A DNA stretch of 64,000 nucleotides from Streptomyces fagopyri (GTDB lineage Bacteria > Actinomycetota > Actinomycetes > Streptomycetales > Streptomycetaceae): positions 6,758,001 through 6,822,000 of the forward strand of contig NZ_CP045643.1 of assembly GCF_009498275.1 (NCBI RefSeq), read 5' to 3'. The notes below the pieces were generated by a model, which worked only from the letters and a program-made list of their open reading frames with translations, was not told the DNA's origin and made no database searches. Shown in pieces: positions 56,616-64,000 of this stretch (positions within the stretch are counted from its first letter, which is position 1; every line of letters begins with the position of its first letter). Made by a program: the position numbers and the translations under genes.

Positions 56616-57196
56616 GCGTGCGGCTGCTGGCCGCCGCCGAGCGGGTCGCGGTGCCCTGGAAGAACGGCGGCGGGGTGACGCGGGAGATCGCCGCGGGGCC
56701 CGAGGGCGCCGGCATGGACGACTTCCGGTGGCGGGTGAGCCTCGCCGACGTCGGCGCCGACGGCCCGTTCTCGTCGTTCGCCGGAGTGGACCGCACCCTG
56801 ACGATGGCCGAGGGCGCGGGCATGGACCTGACCATCGGCGGCGAACACCACCGGGTCGACAGGCCCTTCGTGCCCCGGTCCTTCCCCGGCGACCTGCCCA
56901 CCGACTGCCGGCTGCTCGGGGGCCCGGTCGTGAACCTGAACGTCATGTGGCGCAGGGACGGCGCGGCTGCCCCTGACGTCGTGATCGCGGGTGGTGGTAC
57001 GGCCGTCACCGTGCCGGCGGGCCCGGAGGTGCTGGTCGTCGCGCTCGACGGCACCGCGGAGGTCGCCGGGCTGACCCTCGGCCGCTATGACGCCGCGCTG
57101 CTGAACGCCGAGGACGCCGTACTGCGCGCGACCGGCCGCACCGCCGTCGTCCGGCTCGCGGCACGGGCCCGGCTCGCCGCACCGGCCGACCTGTGA
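56612..57196 (+). CDS. HutD/Ves family cupin protein
   Basis: 194 aa from GTG 56612, coupled to the vWA gene. Bicupin HutD/Ves family: VRLLAAAERVAVPWKNGGGVTREIAAGPEG at the N-terminus (conserved Trp-Lys-Asn-Gly-Gly-Gly), WRVSLADVGADGPFSSFAGVDRTLTMAEG and GGPVVNLNVMWRR. HutD regulates or protects histidine utilisation in pseudomonads; Ves is a cold-linked protein in E. coli. No hut genes are in the window, so the role here is open. It converges on the FadE32-like gene. Confidence 0.85.
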   Translation: MSVRLLAAAERVAVPWKNGGGVTREIAAGPEGAGMDDFRWRVSLADVGADGPFSSFAGVDRTLTMAEGAGMDLTIGGEHHRVDRPFVPRSFPGDLPTDCRLLGGPVVNLNVMWRRDGAAAPDVVIAGGGTAVTVPAGPEVLVVALDGTAEVAGLTLGRYDAALLNAEDAVLRATGRTAVVRLAARARLAAPADL

Positions 57197-57215
57197 CACC
57201 TCGTCGGCCGCGAGA

Positions 57216-58184
57216 TCAGGCGTGCGCGGCGCGAGCGTCGAGGACGGCGGCACGGCACTCGGCCGGGCCGCCCCAGGCGGTGCGCAGGGCGTGGGCCCTG
57301 GCCAGCCACAGCGACAGGTCGTACTCGGCGGTGTAGCCGATCGCGCCGTGCAGCTGGAGCGCGGCGCGCGCGGTGGCGTACGCCGCCTCGCAGGCGGTGA
57401 CCTTGGCGGCGGCGACATCGGCGGGAGCCATGGTCAGAGCGGCTCCGAAGAGCAGCGGGCGCGCGAAGTCCAGGGCGGTCCTCGCGTCGGCGAGCCGGTG
57501 CTTGACGGCCTGGAAGGAGCCGATGGGGACACCGAACTGGGTGCGGCGCCCGACATGGGCGACCGTGCGGTCGAGGAGCGCGAGACCGACACCGAGGGCC
57601 TGGGCGGCGGTGGCGAGCCGGGCCCAGGTGAGGGCGTGCTCCACGGGAGGCGCGAGCGCCAGGAGTTCGCCGCCTGCCGTCAGCGGGGTGAGACGGCGGG
57701 CGGGGTCCAGACAGCCGCGTACCGGGCCGTGGCCGGGGGCCAGACGCAGTTCGCGGGCCGTCAGGGCGAGGCGGACGGTCGCCGAGTCGCCGTCCGGCGC
57801 GTACGAGCCGTCGAGGGCCAGGGTCGCCGACGCCTCGCCCGAGAGCAGCGCCGGAAGCAGCCGCCCGGCGGGGCCGGGGTCCGTCAGCTCCGCCAGCAGG
57901 GCGGCCGCCGCGACCGTCTCCGCCAGCGGGCCCGGCACCGCGTGCCGCCCCAGCTCGACGAAGCCCACCGCCAGTTCCACCGGGAGCGGGCCCAGCCCTC
58001 CTTGCGAGGCCGGCACCGCCAGCGCGAACACGCCCGCCCCGGCGACACGGGACCACAGCGCACGGCCGCTGTCGTACGTGCCCCGGCTCCAGTCCCGTAC
58101 GACCGACGGCGTGTCCGCGGCCGTCAGCATCGCGTCGAGGGAGCCGGCGAACGCGCGCTGTTCGGTGTCGAGGAGGAAGCGCAT
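57216..58184 (-). CDS. acyl-CoA dehydrogenase, FadE32-like subunit
   Basis: 322 aa from ATG 58184, whose first base position overlaps the upstream stop (TGATG). Short acyl-CoA dehydrogenase: RFLLDTEQRAFAGSLDAML, FALAVPASQGGLGPLPVELA, then the C-terminal helical domain with GRRTQFGVPIGSFQAVKHRLAD and LQLHGAIGYTAEYDLSLWLARAHAL. It lacks the long middle section seen in its partner. In mycobacterial steroid degradation FadE31 and FadE32 form alpha2-beta2 enzymes with such short subunits, and adjacency to the FadE31-like gene supports this. Assignment is by context and resemblance from memory. Confidence 0.82.
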   Translation of the reverse strand: MRFLLDTEQRAFAGSLDAMLTAADTPSVVRDWSRGTYDSGRALWSRVAGAGVFALAVPASQGGLGPLPVELAVGFVELGRHAVPGPLAETVAAAALLAELTDPGPAGRLLPALLSGEASATLALDGSYAPDGDSATVRLALTARELRLAPGHGPVRGCLDPARRLTPLTAGGELLALAPPVEHALTWARLATAAQALGVGLALLDRTVAHVGRRTQFGVPIGSFQAVKHRLADARTALDFARPLLFGAALTMAPADVAAAKVTACEAAYATARAALQLHGAIGYTAEYDLSLWLARAHALRTAWGGPAECRAAVLDARAAHA

Positions 58185-59323
58185 CAGCGGCGGCCCTTCG
58201 GGAGGCCGAGCAGGCGCTCGGCGACGATGTCGCGCTGGATCTCGTTGGTGCCCGCGTAGATGGGGCCGGCGAGGGAGAACACGTACCCCTCGGACCAGTC
58301 CGTGTCCGCCGTACCGCCCTCCTGGCCGAGGAGATCGAGCGCCGTCTCGTGCAGCGCGATGTCGTACTCGGACCAGAAGACCTTGTTCAGGCTGGCCTCC
58401 GCGCCGATGGTGTCGCCGTCGAGGATGCGGGAGGCATGGGCGTAGGCGAAGAGCTGGTAGGCGCGGGCGCCGATCAGCGCGTCCGCCACCCGGGCCGCGG
58501 CCCACGCCGGGCTGTCCCGGCTCCGCCACAGGGCGAACAGCCGGTCCGCGGCGGCCAGGAAGCGGCCCGGGGAGCGGAGTCGCAACCCGCGTTCGTCACC
58601 GGTCGCCGACATGGCGATCCGCCAGCCCTGGCCCGGCTCGCCGATCACGTCCTCGTCGGGGACGAAGACCTCGTCCAGGAAGATCTCGGCGAAGGCCGGC
58701 TTGCCGTCGAGGCGGCCGATCGGGCGGACGGTGACGCCGGGGGCCCGCAGGCCGAACATCAGATAGGTCAGCCCCTGGTGGGGTTTCGGTGTGCCGGGGT
58801 CGCTGCGGAACAGTCCGAACGCGCGATCGGCGAAGGCGGCACGCGACGACCAGGTCTTCTGGCCGCTCAGCAGCCAGCCCCCGTCGGCGCGCACCGCGCG
58901 GGAGGTGAGGGAGGCCAGGTCGGACCCGGCGTCCGGTTCGGACCAGGCCTGTGCCCAGACGACCTCGCCGGTGGCCATGGAGGGCAGCACGCGGGCGCGC
59001 TGCCGCGGCGTGCCGTGTTCGAAGAGGGTGGGCGCCAGCAGGTTGATGCCGTTCTGGGTGACGCGGCCAGGCGCGCCCGCCGCGTAGTACTCCTCCTCGA
59101 ACACCAGCCAGCGCACGATGTCCGCGTCCCGGCCCCCGTACGCCGCCGGCCAGGACACCACCGACCAGCGGTCCGCGGCGAGTTCGGCCTCCCACGCGCG
59201 GTGGGCGGCGAAACCCTCCTCGGTCTCCAGGGAGGGGAGCGGGGCGTCCGGCACATGGGCGCCGAGCCAGGCCCGGACCTCGGCGCGGAACGCCTCGTCG
59301 GCGGGGGAGTGCGTGAGATCCAT
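58184..59323 (-). CDS. acyl-CoA dehydrogenase, FadE31-like subunit
   Basis: 379 aa from ATG 59323, with GAGAGG 8 nt upstream. Full acyl-CoA dehydrogenase with VVSWPAAYGGRDADIVRWLVFEEEYYAAGAPGR (read in parts), AQAWSEPDAGSDLASLTSRA and GQKTWSSRAAFADRAFGLFR (flavin/substrate strands), LNKVFWSEYDIALHETALDL and GPIYAGTNEIQRDIVAERLL. It strongly resembles mycobacterial FadE31, which acts in C/D-ring steroid catabolism. It is divergent from the IpdF-like gene across a 60-bp region holding a KstR2-type operator. Confidence 0.86.
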   Translation of the reverse strand: MDLTHSPADEAFRAEVRAWLGAHVPDAPLPSLETEEGFAAHRAWEAELAADRWSVVSWPAAYGGRDADIVRWLVFEEEYYAAGAPGRVTQNGINLLAPTLFEHGTPRQRARVLPSMATGEVVWAQAWSEPDAGSDLASLTSRAVRADGGWLLSGQKTWSSRAAFADRAFGLFRSDPGTPKPHQGLTYLMFGLRAPGVTVRPIGRLDGKPAFAEIFLDEVFVPDEDVIGEPGQGWRIAMSATGDERGLRLRSPGRFLAAADRLFALWRSRDSPAWAAARVADALIGARAYQLFAYAHASRILDGDTIGAEASLNKVFWSEYDIALHETALDLLGQEGGTADTDWSEGYVFSLAGPIYAGTNEIQRDIVAERLLGLPKGRR

Positions 59324-59350
59324 CGACGGCACCTCTCGGCGGCGAGCTTC

Positions 59351-59370
59351 CCTAACAAGTGTTTGGTAGG
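59351..59370. promoter_or_regulatory. KstR2-type operator in divergent promoter
   Basis: The imperfect palindrome CCTAACAAGTGTTTGGTAGG spans 59351-59370. Its 14-bp core AACAAGTGTTTGGT (59354-59367) matches the mycobacterial KstR2 motif AnCAAGnnCTTGnT at 9 of 10 fixed positions. It sits between the FadE31-like and IpdF-like genes, with a KstR2-like repressor gene close by. Confidence 0.68.
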
Positions 59371-59383
59371 TTAACTTGGGAGT

Positions 59384-60199
59384 ATGAGCGACGTCGAGAC
59401 TCCCGCCCATGAACCGGCCTGCGAACCGGCCTACGAACCGGGGCACGGGCTGCTGAAGGGGCGCACCGCCGTCGTCACGGCCGCCGCGGGCACGGGCATC
59501 GGCGGGGCCACGGCGCGCAGGTTCCTGGAGGAGGGCGCGCGGGTGATCATCAGTGACGCGCACATCCGCCGTCTCAAGGAGAGCGAGGAAGCCCTGGCCG
59601 CCGAGTTCGGCGCCGGGAACGTCTGCGCGCTGCCCTGCGACGTGACGAACGACGAACAGGTCGAGGCCCTGTTCGCGCGGGCCGGCGACCTCCACGGCGG
59701 ACTCGACGTCGTCGTCAACAACGCCGGACTCGGCGGCACCTCGGACCTCGCCGACATGACCGACGCGCAGTGGTCGAAGGTCCTCGACGTGACCCTGGGC
59801 GGCACCTTCCGCTGCACCCGCGCCGCACTGCGGCGCTTCAGGGAGCGGACCGGCGGCGGCGTGATAGTGAACAACGCCTCCGTCGTCGGCTGGCGCGCCC
59901 AGGCGGGCCAGGCGCACTACGCCGCCGCCAAAGCCGGCGTCATGGCGCTCACCCGCTGCGCGGCGATCGAGGCCGCCGCCTACGGGGTCCGGGTCAACGC
60001 GGTGTCCCCCAGCCTCGCCATGCACCCGCACCTGGCGAAGGTGACCACCCCCGCACTGCTGGAGGAACTGACGGGCCGTGAGGCCTTCGGCCGTTACGCG
60101 CAACCCTGGGAGGTGGCCAACGTGATCGTGTTCCTGGCGTCCGGCTACTCCTCGTACATGACCGGTGAGGTCGTCGCCGTCAGCAGCCAGCATGCCTAG
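59384..60199 (+). CDS. ipdF: short-chain dehydrogenase, IpdF-like
   Basis: 271 aa from ATG 59384, with TTGGGAG upstream. A 24-residue acidic/Pro-rich leader precedes a classical SDR: cofactor loop VVTAAAGTGIGGATARRFLE, VVVNNAGLGGTSDLADMTDA, catalytic Ser in NNASVVGWRAQAGQ and Tyr-x3-Lys in AHYAAAKAGVMALTRC. The unusual AAAGTGIG loop and SDAHIRRLKES stretch resemble IpdF, the ketoreductase of HIP-CoA degradation. First gene of a rightward operon with the TetR and thiolase genes. Identity inferred from resemblance plus cluster order. Confidence 0.84.
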   Translation: MSDVETPAHEPACEPAYEPGHGLLKGRTAVVTAAAGTGIGGATARRFLEEGARVIISDAHIRRLKESEEALAAEFGAGNVCALPCDVTNDEQVEALFARAGDLHGGLDVVVNNAGLGGTSDLADMTDAQWSKVLDVTLGGTFRCTRAALRRFRERTGGGVIVNNASVVGWRAQAGQAHYAAAKAGVMALTRCAAIEAAAYGVRVNAVSPSLAMHPHLAKVTTPALLEELTGREAFGRYAQPWEVANVIVFLASGYSSYMTGEVVAVSSQHA

Positions 60200-60202
60200 C
60201 AC

Positions 60203-60208
60203 CACAAT
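60203..60208 (+). promoter_or_regulatory. -10-like element for the TetR gene
   Basis: CACAAT, 6 nt before GTG 60215 and just after the SDR stop. An internal leaderless promoter would let the repressor be made apart from the operon promoter. Confidence 0.35.
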
Positions 60209-60214
60209 GGAACC

Positions 60215-60859
60215 GTGCCTACCAAGAAGAAGCCCCAGGTGACCGCCACCCCGGAGCGCCGCCGTGAACTCCTCGCCCTCGCCGCCGAGGTCTTCGCCGA
60301 GCAGGGCTACAACGCCACCACCGTACGCAAGATCGCGGACGAGGCCGGAATGCTCGCGGGCAGTCTCTACTACCACTTCGACTCCAAGGAATCGATGCTG
60401 GAGGAGATCCTGCGGACCTTCCTCGACGAGCTCTGGGGCGGCTACGACACCGTTCTCGCCGCCGAACTCGGCCCCCGGGAAACCCTGGAGGCGCTGGTCA
60501 CCGAGTCCTTCCGGGAGATCGACCGGCACCGGGCCGCCGTCGCGATCTACCAGAAGGAGTCCCGGCACCTCGCCGCCCAGCAGCGCTTCGCGTTCCTCGC
60601 CGAATCCCAGCGCAACTTCGAGAAGGCGTGGCTGAGCACCCTGGAGCGCGGGGTCGCCGCCGAGACCTTCCGGTCCGACCTCGACATCCGGCTCACCTAC
60701 CGGTTCGTGCGCGACACCGTCTGGGTCGCCGCGTCCTGGTACCGGCCCGGCGGACAGCACAGCCCCGAGGAGATCGCCCGGCAGTACCTGTCGATGGTGC
60801 TGGACGGGATCTCCGTACGTCCCCAACCCCGTCCGCAAACCCCGCCCGCGGAGGAGTAG
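60215..60859 (+). CDS. kstR2: TetR-family regulator, KstR2-like
   Basis: 214 aa from GTG 60215, 15 bp after the SDR gene. The N-terminal helix-turn-helix is RRELLALAAEVFAEQGYNATTVRKIADEAG with MLAGSLYYHFDSKESMLEEI, closely like KstR2. The C-terminal ligand domain shows LVTESFREIDRHRAAVAIYQ and TYRFVRDTVWVAASWYRPGG. KstR2 represses HIP-degradation genes and is released by HIP-CoA. The operator at 59351-59370 would make it autoregulatory with the divergent fadE genes. The ligand in this organism is inferred. Confidence 0.84.
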   Translation: MPTKKKPQVTATPERRRELLALAAEVFAEQGYNATTVRKIADEAGMLAGSLYYHFDSKESMLEEILRTFLDELWGGYDTVLAAELGPRETLEALVTESFREIDRHRAAVAIYQKESRHLAAQQRFAFLAESQRNFEKAWLSTLERGVAAETFRSDLDIRLTYRFVRDTVWVAASWYRPGGQHSPEEIARQYLSMVLDGISVRPQPRPQTPPAEE

Positions 60860-60861
60860 TC

Positions 60862-62019
<1,158 letters not shown>

Positions 62020-62055
62020 GCGTGCTCCCGCCGGAAGCCGCTCGCGGCATCGCCG

Positions 62056-62115
62056 CCGGAGCCGGTACAGGTCTTCCAGCCCCGCGAGCTTCTTGAACCT
62101 GAAGGCGTACTTCAC
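62056..62115 (-). pseudogene. RelE-type toxin remnant with internal deletion
   Basis: GTG 62115 overlaps the antitoxin stop as GTGA, as in a normal TA operon. The encoded start VKYAFRF matches the N-terminus of RelE toxins and is followed at once by KKLAGLEDLYRLR, which in full-length RelE lies about 50 residues later. After YRLR the homology ends and the frame continues as antisense of the thiolase gene. The toxin core and its C-terminal catalytic residues are gone. Confidence 0.68.
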
Positions 62116-62372
62116 GCGGCGCCCTGGTCATCGCTGAACAGGTCGGCGAGGAGCTCTGCCATGGAGACCGTGGGCTCGTCGACGTACGCGGACGCTTCCC
62201 GGGCGAGTAGCCGGTCGGCCGCCTCCTCGACCGCGTCCAGAACCTCTATGGGCACGACGGCACCGACGCGCTCGCCCTTGCGGGTGATCACTGTGAAGTC
62301 GCCGGCCTCGGCGTTGCTCAGGATCTCGGCCGGCCGGGCACGGGCCTCGCGGATGCCCAGCGTCTCGGTCAT
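62112..62372 (-). CDS. Phd/YefM-type antitoxin
   Basis: 86 aa from ATG 62372, overlapping the ipdC stop (ATGA); the longer frame to 62474 runs inside ipdC. The Phd/YefM fold is clear from the N-terminal DNA-binding half (TLGIREARARPAEILSNAEA, GDFTVITRKGERVGAVVPIE), followed by an acidic helix and the C-terminal toxin-binding tail (VDEPTVSMAELLADLFSDDQ). The partner toxin gene is a remnant, so this is an orphan antitoxin that may still bind DNA or neutralise related toxins. Translational coupling to ipdC is unusual. Confidence 0.82.
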   Translation of the reverse strand: MTETLGIREARARPAEILSNAEAGDFTVITRKGERVGAVVPIEVLDAVEEAADRLLAREASAYVDEPTVSMAELLADLFSDDQGAA

Positions 62373-63451
62373 GGCCCCGAGTGCACACCGGGTTGTGCAC
62401 ACGCGGGGTGGACGGTCAGTCCGCGGAGAACCACCGCCGCTTCCGACATCACGCGCTCGACCAGCTCCGCGCACGACGGCAGATCCTCAATCACCCCCGC
62501 GACCTGCCCCGACGCCATCACCCCCAGATCCGTACGCCCGTCCACCATCGCCGCCCTGAGCAGCATCGGCGTGTTCGCGGCCAGCAGCACCTGGCTCCAC
62601 GTCAGGTCCCTGCCGTGCCTCATGGCGAGGCCGTCCCGGACCATCCGGGGCCAGGAGAGGCCGGACACCCGCCGGAAGCCCGCCGCCCCGCGCACGGCCC
62701 GGACGAGCGCCCGCGCACGGCCGGCCCGCTCCAGGGAGCCGACGAAGTCCGTCCGCAGCATGCGGTGCGGCAGCCCGTCGACGGCCCTCGTGACCGTCAC
62801 GTCGCCGACCCCCGCCGCCAGATACGCCGCCTTCACCGCGTCCGGGACGGTGGAGTCGGAGGTGAGCAGGAAACGCGTCCCCATCGCGATGCCCGCCGCC
62901 CCGTACGCCAGCGCCGCGACCAGCCCCCGCCCGTCGTGGAAACCGCCCGCCGCCACCACCGGGACGTCCACGGCGTCCACCACCTGCGGCAGCAGCACCG
63001 TCGTCGCCACCTCGCCGGTGTGTCCGCCGCCCTCGCCGCCCTGCACGATCACCGCGTCCGCACCCCAGGCGGCCACCTTCTCCGCGTGCCGGCGCGCCCC
63101 GACGGAGGGCACCACGACCACGCCCGCCTCCTTCAACTCGGTGATCAGCTCACGGGAGGGGGCGAGGGCGAACGACGCGACCCGCACGCCCTCCTCGACG
63201 AGGATCCGTACTCGCTCCCCCGCGTCCCCCGCGTCGGCCCGCAGGTTCACCCCGAACGGCGCGTCCGTACGCGACCTGACCTCCCGCACCGCGTCCCGCA
63301 GGTGGTCCAGGGTCATCGTCGCGGAGGCCAGGATGCCCAGGGCCCCCGCGTTCGCCGTGGCGGAGACCAGCCGGGGCCCCGCGACCCACCCCATGCCGGT
63401 CTGCACGACCGGGTGACGGACACCGACGAGACGGGTGAACGCGGTCTCCAT
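62369..63451 (-). CDS. ipdC: IpdC-like flavin-dependent oxidoreductase (nitronate monooxygenase family)
   Basis: 360 aa from ATG 63451, overlapping the ipdB stop (TGATG). NMO-type TIM barrel: VGVRHPVVQTGMGWVAGPRL, SATANAGALGILASATMTLD, FGVNLRADAGDAGERVRILV, ADAVIVQGGEGGGHTGEVAT (FMN loop), VVAAGGFHDGRGLVAALAYG and GIAMGTRFLLTSDSTVPDAV. Many databases label such proteins nitronate monooxygenase, but the sequence resembles mycobacterial IpdC almost throughout, and the neighbour is IpdB. IpdC acts on 5OH-HIC-CoA in steroid C/D-ring degradation. The NMO label should be read as family only. Confidence 0.88.
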   Translation of the reverse strand: METAFTRLVGVRHPVVQTGMGWVAGPRLVSATANAGALGILASATMTLDHLRDAVREVRSRTDAPFGVNLRADAGDAGERVRILVEEGVRVASFALAPSRELITELKEAGVVVVPSVGARRHAEKVAAWGADAVIVQGGEGGGHTGEVATTVLLPQVVDAVDVPVVAAGGFHDGRGLVAALAYGAAGIAMGTRFLLTSDSTVPDAVKAAYLAAGVGDVTVTRAVDGLPHRMLRTDFVGSLERAGRARALVRAVRGAAGFRRVSGLSWPRMVRDGLAMRHGRDLTWSQVLLAANTPMLLRAAMVDGRTDLGVMASGQVAGVIEDLPSCAELVERVMSEAAVVLRGLTVHPACAQPGVHSGP

Positions 63452-64000
63452 CAGCGCCCGGCCTCCCCGGTACGCGGGGCCGGGTCCACGACCTCGCGGT
63501 CCCGGGCACCGCCCGGATCGATCACCGTACGGATCAGCTCCCGCTCCAGCGGGGTCGGTTCGCGGGTGTACGGCACGTCGGCGGCCACGGACAGCTCGAA
63601 GCCCGTCGCCTCCCGCACCTCCTCCACGGTGACGCCCGGATGCAGTGAGGCCAGACGCATGGAGCGGTCGAGCGTGGCGAAGTCGAAGACGCCGAGGTCG
63701 CTCACCACGCGCGGGATGCGGTGGAAACGGGTGGCGCTCGGGCCCGCGGCGGCGGCCCGGTCGTACCCCACCCCGCACACCATGTCGACCCGCGCGACGA
63801 AGACCCGCCGGGAGTGCTTCGGGATCCAGTAACTCGTCGGATTGTTCAGCGTGTTGACCGGCGCCCCGCGCACGCCGAGCAGCTGGCGCAGCGGCCGGGC
63901 CCAGTCCCCGACGCAGGAGATGTTCTGGTTGCCGAAGCGGTCGATCTGACTCGCGCCCATCATCACGTGCCGGCGTCCGCCGGTCACCGCGGTCAGGTGC
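63451..64000 (-). CDS. ipdB: CoA-transferase/hydrolase beta subunit IpdB (5' end beyond window)
   Basis: The frame runs open to the window edge, so the N-terminal part lies to the right. The visible part includes RRHVMMGASQIDRFGNQNIS, VRGAPVNTLNNPTSYWIPKH, RVFVARVDMVCGVGYDRAAA, RVVSDLGVFDFATLDRSMRL and SLHPGVTVEEVREATGFELS. These match IpdB, the beta subunit of IpdAB that opens the last steroid ring of COCHEA-CoA, better than generic 3-oxoacid CoA-transferases. IpdA should be the next gene beyond the edge. Confidence 0.87.
   Translation of the reverse strand, partial: HLTAVTGGRRHVMMGASQIDRFGNQNISCVGDWARPLRQLLGVRGAPVNTLNNPTSYWIPKHSRRVFVARVDMVCGVGYDRAAAAGPSATRFHRIPRVVSDLGVFDFATLDRSMRLASLHPGVTVEEVREATGFELSVAADVPYTREPTPLERELIRTVIDPGGARDREVVDPAPRTGEAGR

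Noticed and set aside
62372..62474. 120-aa version of the antitoxin
   Set aside because: The extra 34 residues lie inside ipdC in another frame; the ATG at 62372 overlapping the ipdC stop gives a standard Phd N-terminus.

Overview
The window is a chromosomal segment of a Streptomyces-type actinomycete. Its GC content is very high, third codon positions are almost all G or C, GTG and TTG starts are common, and many genes overlap by ATGA or GTGA. The gene order dnaE, his, trp, lgt, gltBD with a linked GH46 chitosanase is that of the conserved Streptomyces core. I see no rRNA, tRNA, CRISPR, IS element or prophage.

Layout. 1-8.1 kb: end of a Na+/H+ antiporter, an MscS channel, a small hydrolase, Tat-exported PhoD, a DsbA-like protein, a membrane protein and a DUF2252 protein. 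8.4-20.9 kb: dnaE, a 58-aa protein, a NYN-domain protein, an ABC exporter pair, a membrane protein, YbaK-type deacylase, a LON-substrate-domain protein and two uncharacterised proteins. 21.0-26.8 kb: operon hisD-hisC-hisB-(31 aa)-(54 aa)-hisH-priA-ridA-hisF. 27.5-35.7 kb: a TIGR03085 protein, hisI, trpE, three small membrane proteins, then trpC-trpM-trpB-trpA. PriA (HisA/TrpF) links the two amino-acid pathways. 35.9-38.0 kb: a second DsbA-like protein and lgt.

38.1-46.2 kb is a seven-gene minus-strand operon. It encodes four tandem ADP-ribosylglycohydrolase-family proteins, a PfkB/ribokinase, a CaiB-type CoA-transferase and a CitE-like lyase, almost all overlapping. It diverges from a VIT1-type metal transporter preceded by an iron-box-like palindrome. 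47.5-53.6 kb: gltB-gltD, with two GlnR-box-like sites in the 400-bp leader. 53.8-57.2 kb: GH46 chitosanase, a B-box rhomboid protease, a TerF-like vWA protein and a HutD/Ves protein.

57.2-64.0 kb is a catabolic block: FadE32-like and FadE31-like acyl-CoA dehydrogenases, IpdF-like SDR, KstR2-like TetR, FadA6-like thiolase, IpdC-like flavoprotein and IpdB (cut by the window end). The content and order mirror the KstR2 regulon for steroid C/D-ring (HIP) degradation in mycobacteria. A 14-bp site matching the KstR2 consensus at 9 of 10 fixed positions lies in the divergent promoter. Inserted after ipdC are an intact Phd-type antitoxin and an internally deleted RelE toxin remnant.

Across the window, about a dozen genes have a -10-like hexamer 6-8 nt before the start codon and no Shine-Dalgarno sequence, which points to widespread leaderless transcription. 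Several perfect hairpins mark operon ends.
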